NCBI RefSeq assembly: GCF_024347295.1
Contig: NZ_AP025459.1
Location: forward strand, 930,001-994,000
From: Vibrio artabrorum
GTDB taxonomy: Bacteria; Pseudomonadota; Gammaproteobacteria; Enterobacterales; Vibrionaceae
Direction: 5' to 3'
Length of the DNA: 64,000 nt
Both the position numbers and the translations under genes were made by a program. The notes beneath the pieces were generated by a model, which was given only the letters and a program-made list of their open reading frames with translations, did not search any database and had not been told where the DNA came from. This document shows positions 60,733 to 64,000 of the stretch, in pieces; position 1 is the stretch's first letter, and each line of letters starts with the position of its first letter.

Positions 60733-62481
60733 TTAACTCAAGCCAATGACGTTGCCTTGCTCGTCAATGTCTAACGACATAAATGCTGGTTTATCGGGTA
60801 ATCCGGGCATGGTCATTACATTACCGCACAAAGCGTAAATAAAGCCGGCTCCCGCACAAAGTTTTAGCTCTCTAACGGGAACGTTAAACTGGGTTGGGGC
60901 GCCTTTGATGTGTGCTTCGGTAGAGATAGAGAGTGGTGTTTTGGCCAAACAAACCGATAGATGACTGTATCCATGTTTGTTGAAATCGTCGAGTTGTTGC
61001 TTTGCAAGGGGTGACAGAGAGATATTTGACGCACCATAACCCACTTCAGCGACTGCCATTAGCTTTTCTTCTAGGCTTTGCTCAGAGTGATACAAAGGCT
61101 TAAATTCACACTCTTCTTGACACGCTTTGACTACCGCTTGAGCCAACTGAGTCGCCCCTTCGCCACCTTGACCAAATGCTTCGCTTACTTCAACGCTGAC
61201 GCTTGGGTCGAAATCGCTGATCATCTGTTTCAAAGTACCCAGCTCTTGAGCTGAATCCTGTGGGAATCGGTTAATCGCAACAACCGTTGGCACTTGGTAT
61301 TGCTTAACGTTATTGATATGCCATTTAAGGTTCTCAAAGCCTGCAATAAGTGCGTCTTGGTCATCATTAAAGATTGAATCTGGTAACGGAGTACCCGGTT
61401 TAAAATCGTAGAGGCCAGAGTTTGCTTTTAAACCACGTAATGTTGCGACGATAACGGCGCAGTCGGGCTTTTTATTTGATGCTTTCACTTTGATATTGCA
61501 CGCTTTCTCGAACCCCATATCGGAACCGAAGCCACCTTCAGTTACAACAAAATCACTCAGCTTCAATGCGATTTTATCAGCAATAATGGAAGAGTTGCCA
61601 TGGGCGATGTTCGCGAAAGGCCCTGCGTGTATTAGGGTTGGAACGCCTTCAAGGGTTTGCATCAATGTAGGCTCAATGGAATCTTTCATTGTGACGGTCA
61701 TCGCGCCAGCAACGTTGAAATCATCTGCAGTTAATGGCAAGCCTTGTCTATTGTATGCAAGCACTACTCGTCCGATGCGCTTTCTTAAATCTTGCAGGTC
61801 ATCCGCTAGAGCAAGAATCGCCATTAGCTCTGAAGCGGCTGAGATATCGAATCCGTCTTCGCGCTCAACGCCGTTAATGGTTTTTTTAGCTTCGTTTTTG
61901 CCAACTGTGATCATACGTAATGCGCGATCATTATGATCAACGACGCGTCGCCATACGATTCGATTGGGGTCTATGTCCAATGCTTTTAAACCACTGCGCG
62001 CTTCAAAGGCATCCAAACCTTCACGTTGTTCATGATACAAGCGTGCGTCAATCGCGGCAGAGGCAAGGTTGTGAGCCGCTGTTACTGCATGAATGTCGCC
62101 GGTCAGATGCAGGTTCAATTGTTCCATAGGGGCAACTTGAGAGTAACCACCACCCGCAGCCCCTCCTTTAACACCAAAGACCGGGCCCATGGAAGGTTGA
62201 CGAATACAGGCGATTACCGATTGATTTATTTTTGCTAGACCTTGCGCTAAACCGATGGTGGTAACGGTTTTCCCTTCACCTAGAGGAGTTGGTGTAATCG
62301 CGGTGACTAAAACTAACTTGCCATCTTTTTGGTTATCGAGGCGTTCTAGCGACATGAGAGACACTTTAGATTTGTGTTGCCCTAATGGTTGGTGTTCGTT
62401 GTGTTGAAGGCCAGCTCGTTCAGCAACTTCACTGATGTTTTTAAGGGGGGTAGAGCGACAAATATCAATATCAGACAGCAT
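60733..62481 (-). CDS. fhs: Formate-tetrahydrofolate ligase
   Basis: The 582-residue enzyme joins formate to THF using ATP to give 10-formyl-THF for purine and fMet synthesis. The P-loop [20 protein letters not shown] is near residue 70, and [20 protein letters not shown] and [16 protein letters not shown] follow. Length fits the family, including the slightly longer N-terminus. AAGGATC precedes ATG 62481, with an almost perfect PurR-type operator 33-48 bp upstream of the start. It complements the glycine cleavage genes upstream. Confidence 0.95.
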   Translation of the reverse strand: MLSDIDICRSTPLKNISEVAERAGLQHNEHQPLGQHKSKVSLMSLERLDNQKDGKLVLVTAITPTPLGEGKTVTTIGLAQGLAKINQSVIACIRQPSMGPVFGVKGGAAGGGYSQVAPMEQLNLHLTGDIHAVTAAHNLASAAIDARLYHEQREGLDAFEARSGLKALDIDPNRIVWRRVVDHNDRALRMITVGKNEAKKTINGVEREDGFDISAASELMAILALADDLQDLRKRIGRVVLAYNRQGLPLTADDFNVAGAMTVTMKDSIEPTLMQTLEGVPTLIHAGPFANIAHGNSSIIADKIALKLSDFVVTEGGFGSDMGFEKACNIKVKASNKKPDCAVIVATLRGLKANSGLYDFKPGTPLPDSIFNDDQDALIAGFENLKWHINNVKQYQVPTVVAINRFPQDSAQELGTLKQMISDFDPSVSVEVSEAFGQGGEGATQLAQAVVKACQEECEFKPLYHSEQSLEEKLMAVAEVGYGASNISLSPLAKQQLDDFNKHGYSHLSVCLAKTPLSISTEAHIKGAPTQFNVPVRELKLCAGAGFIYALCGNVMTMPGLPDKPAFMSLDIDEQGNVIGLS

Positions 62482-62513
62482 ATTTGATCCTTATATCAGA
62501 ACCTAAAGGTGGT

Positions 62514-62529
62514 ACGTAAACGTTTGCGT
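62514..62529. promoter_or_regulatory. PurR-type operator upstream of fhs
   Basis: ACGTAAACGTTTGCGT matches 15 of 16 positions of the purine-repressor consensus ACGCAAACGTTTGCGT and is nearly a perfect palindrome. Its position just before fhs suggests purine-dependent repression of C1 supply. Similar but weaker sequences lie before glyA and gcvT. Confidence 0.75.
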
Positions 62530-62702
62530 GGCGATAATACTGTATAAATCTCTCAAGTAAAGACAAACCACATGAATTATGTGCTTGGGAATTACCGATC
62601 TTAAAAGTCATTGCGCAAGATCAAATCTTAAACAAGCAAAATATTCGTCTGATTACCTGTCATTGTACGTACTTATCGGTTAATACCCAATATCTTCATA
62701 GA

Positions 62703-62729
62703 CAAAGGGCTGCAAATAGCAGCCCTTTG
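62703..62729. terminator. Stem-loop downstream of gsk
   Basis: CAAAGGGCTGC / GCAGCCCTTTG is an 11-bp perfect stem with a 5-nt loop, 44 nt past the gsk stop. The T-tract after it is poor in the leftward direction, but the stem is strong. The rest of the gap to fhs (62530-62702) shows nothing else. Confidence 0.65.
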
Positions 62730-62773
62730 AGAAATTAAATAGCAATTCTACTTCGGTGACAACCTAGGGTCGT

Positions 62774-64000
62774 TTAGCGGTCCCAGTATGTTTCTTCTAA
62801 ACTGTCTTCACGCTCTGGTAGTGCACGAGACAGGCGAGGAGAGTGTTGAGTCAGAACTTCATAGCTTACACGGTTGGCGTATTTACAAATTTGAGACAGT
62901 GACGAGTACGTTAGACACGTGAATTCATGTTTCTCCGAATTCGGCACGTTGACTTGGTGATAGCTGTTGGCGGCCATGTCGTGAAGTAGAGCAGAAAGCG
63001 CACCATCACCAGCGCCATTGGTGTTCTTGATCTCAAGTGGACCTCCGAGATAAGGACCAATGTGAGAGTAGACTTTTACTGGGTTTTGACAGTCTTGCTT
63101 GCGCATCGCACGGCTGAATTCATACTTGTTGAACTCTGGGATGTTACCCGGCAATAGCGGCAGAGTGGTTTCACGCTTGGCTAATTCGTCGGTATAACCT
63201 GCCATGTAAAGACCAATAGGCCCCGCAGTACATAGGACTAGATCAACCCACTCAAGCGCTTTGTTAGCAGCAAGTAGTGGATCTTTTTCACCCGTTAATG
63301 CTTCACCTTCGTCTTCGTTCATCGCGACGATGGTGACGTTTTCTTTCAGGTATTCTTGCCACCACTCAGCGTTACCTTCGATCACATACTTAGTACCAAG
63401 CGTGAGTACAACAGGCACATTGTGCGCTTTCGCGTACTCGATCGCTTTTCGTACCGCTTTTGGCATCGGATCTTCGGGTTTTCCACGCATTAGGTATGAC
63501 GACACAACCAATGCAGAAGCTTTCTCGAACACTTTTTCAGGAATGCTCTCTGGAAGCAGTTGGTTCATGTGCCCTTCATTGATCGCAAACGTACGTTCAC
63601 CATCTTCAGAAATAAGTGTGTAGCAACGGCCAATTGGACCATCAACCGTTTGTAGGTGGTTTAGGTTCATGCGAGAAGATGTACGGCATAGGTAACGATA
63701 ACCAAATGAGCCGACTTCAATCTTCTTAGACATAACACCAAGCAGGACCGATTTACTGTCTGCAAGTACAGAATAGTTATGTAATGTATTGCCAATAGTA
63801 TCGCCAGGATATTGATGCGTGATCAACCCTCGTTCAACTAACTCTTCGTACAGCGCATCAGCTTTGCTTTCTTCCAATACGAGAGAGTGACCTTTACTCA
63901 ACTGGTATTTTTCTAGGAACGAGTTGTCAACACGGGCTTCGATATCAACAATAGTTTGACCGACACCGACAATCGTGGCGCGGTGAAGCTTGGGCGTTTG
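62774..64000 (-). CDS. gsk: Inosine-guanosine kinase (partial at the window edge)
   Basis: The open frame reaches the window edge, so the N-terminus (about 25 residues judged by the E. coli 434-residue enzyme) is missing. The PfkB-family kinase phosphorylates inosine and guanosine to IMP and GMP in purine salvage. Present are THQYPGDTIGNTLHNYSVLA, VLLTLGTKYVIEG-like region, MNEDEGEALTG and the catalytic NTNGAGDGALSALLHD motif, with the family's C-terminus PEREDSLEETYWDR. A TTG at 63901 is not the start, as the homologous frame continues upstream of it. Confidence 0.95.
   Translation of the reverse strand, partial: QTPKLHRATIVGVGQTIVDIEARVDNSFLEKYQLSKGHSLVLEESKADALYEELVERGLITHQYPGDTIGNTLHNYSVLADSKSVLLGVMSKKIEVGSFGYRYLCRTSSRMNLNHLQTVDGPIGRCYTLISEDGERTFAINEGHMNQLLPESIPEKVFEKASALVVSSYLMRGKPEDPMPKAVRKAIEYAKAHNVPVVLTLGTKYVIEGNAEWWQEYLKENVTIVAMNEDEGEALTGEKDPLLAANKALEWVDLVLCTAGPIGLYMAGYTDELAKRETTLPLLPGNIPEFNKYEFSRAMRKQDCQNPVKVYSHIGPYLGGPLEIKNTNGAGDGALSALLHDMAANSYHQVNVPNSEKHEFTCLTYSSLSQICKYANRVSYEVLTQHSPRLSRALPEREDSLEETYWDR

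Overview
This window looks like a stretch of a Vibrio chromosome, probably the secondary one, from a marine species near the V. splendidus group. The main reasons are a glyA-gcvH-gcvP / regulator / gcvT block, a Vxr-type two-component operon with a DUF2861-like third gene, an RpoS-like accessory sigma factor, a Vibrio-type integron attC site and a GlyGly-CTERM-like protease. The species and replicon are inferences; there is no rRNA or tRNA in the window to fix them.

Layout. (a) 1-26.2 kb is a surface-adhesion region. It holds a 6409-residue tandem cadherin-like repeat adhesin, a divergent type I secretion adaptor, and two signalling proteins (a membrane kinase-like protein and a small Hpt-like protein) whose phospho-accepting histidines appear to be replaced by Tyr and Lys. 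Beyond the adhesin lie a small unknown gene, an RpoS-like sigma factor, and a receiver-domain/canonical Hpt pair. (b) 26.5-30.2 kb is an EmrAB-type multidrug exporter with a divergent LysR regulator. (c) 30.2-35.6 kb is vxrABC-like plus a secreted glycoside-hydrolase-like gene. (d) 35.8-37.2 kb has a periplasmic PEBP-family protein and an AraC regulator. (e) 37.2-43.7 kb is a carbohydrate island (porin, GntR regulator, ChbG deacetylase, glucose-family PTS permease, GH4 phospho-glycosidase), bracketed by a 177-bp direct repeat that differs at two positions. (f) 43.9-45.8 kb has a VOC protein and a NorM-type MATE pump.

(g) 46.2-48.2 kb is a scrap-yard of mobile and defence DNA. It contains a truncated lipoprotein gene, a 35-residue membrane peptide, the N-terminal part of a type I-F Cas1 cut off by an IS110-family remnant, and a single reverse-oriented ccdAB integron cassette with its own attC. 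(h) 48.4-55.8 kb is glycine/one-carbon metabolism: gcvP, gcvH, glyA, a divergent XRE-cupin regulator and gcvT. (i) 56-64 kb holds a cell-surface serine protease, two small genes (one an HTH regulator), arfB, a diguanylate cyclase, formate-tetrahydrofolate ligase with an excellent PurR-type operator, and inosine-guanosine kinase cut by the window edge.

How it fits together. The first quarter is a plausible secretion-and-control unit for a giant adhesin. The last quarter links glycine cleavage, serine/glycine interconversion, formyl-THF synthesis and purine salvage, probably under a shared PurR-type control. The most noteworthy structures are the apparently phospho-dead kinase/Hpt pair beside the adhesin secretion gene, the direct-repeat-bracketed sugar island, and the Cas1/IS110/ccdAB-attC junction.
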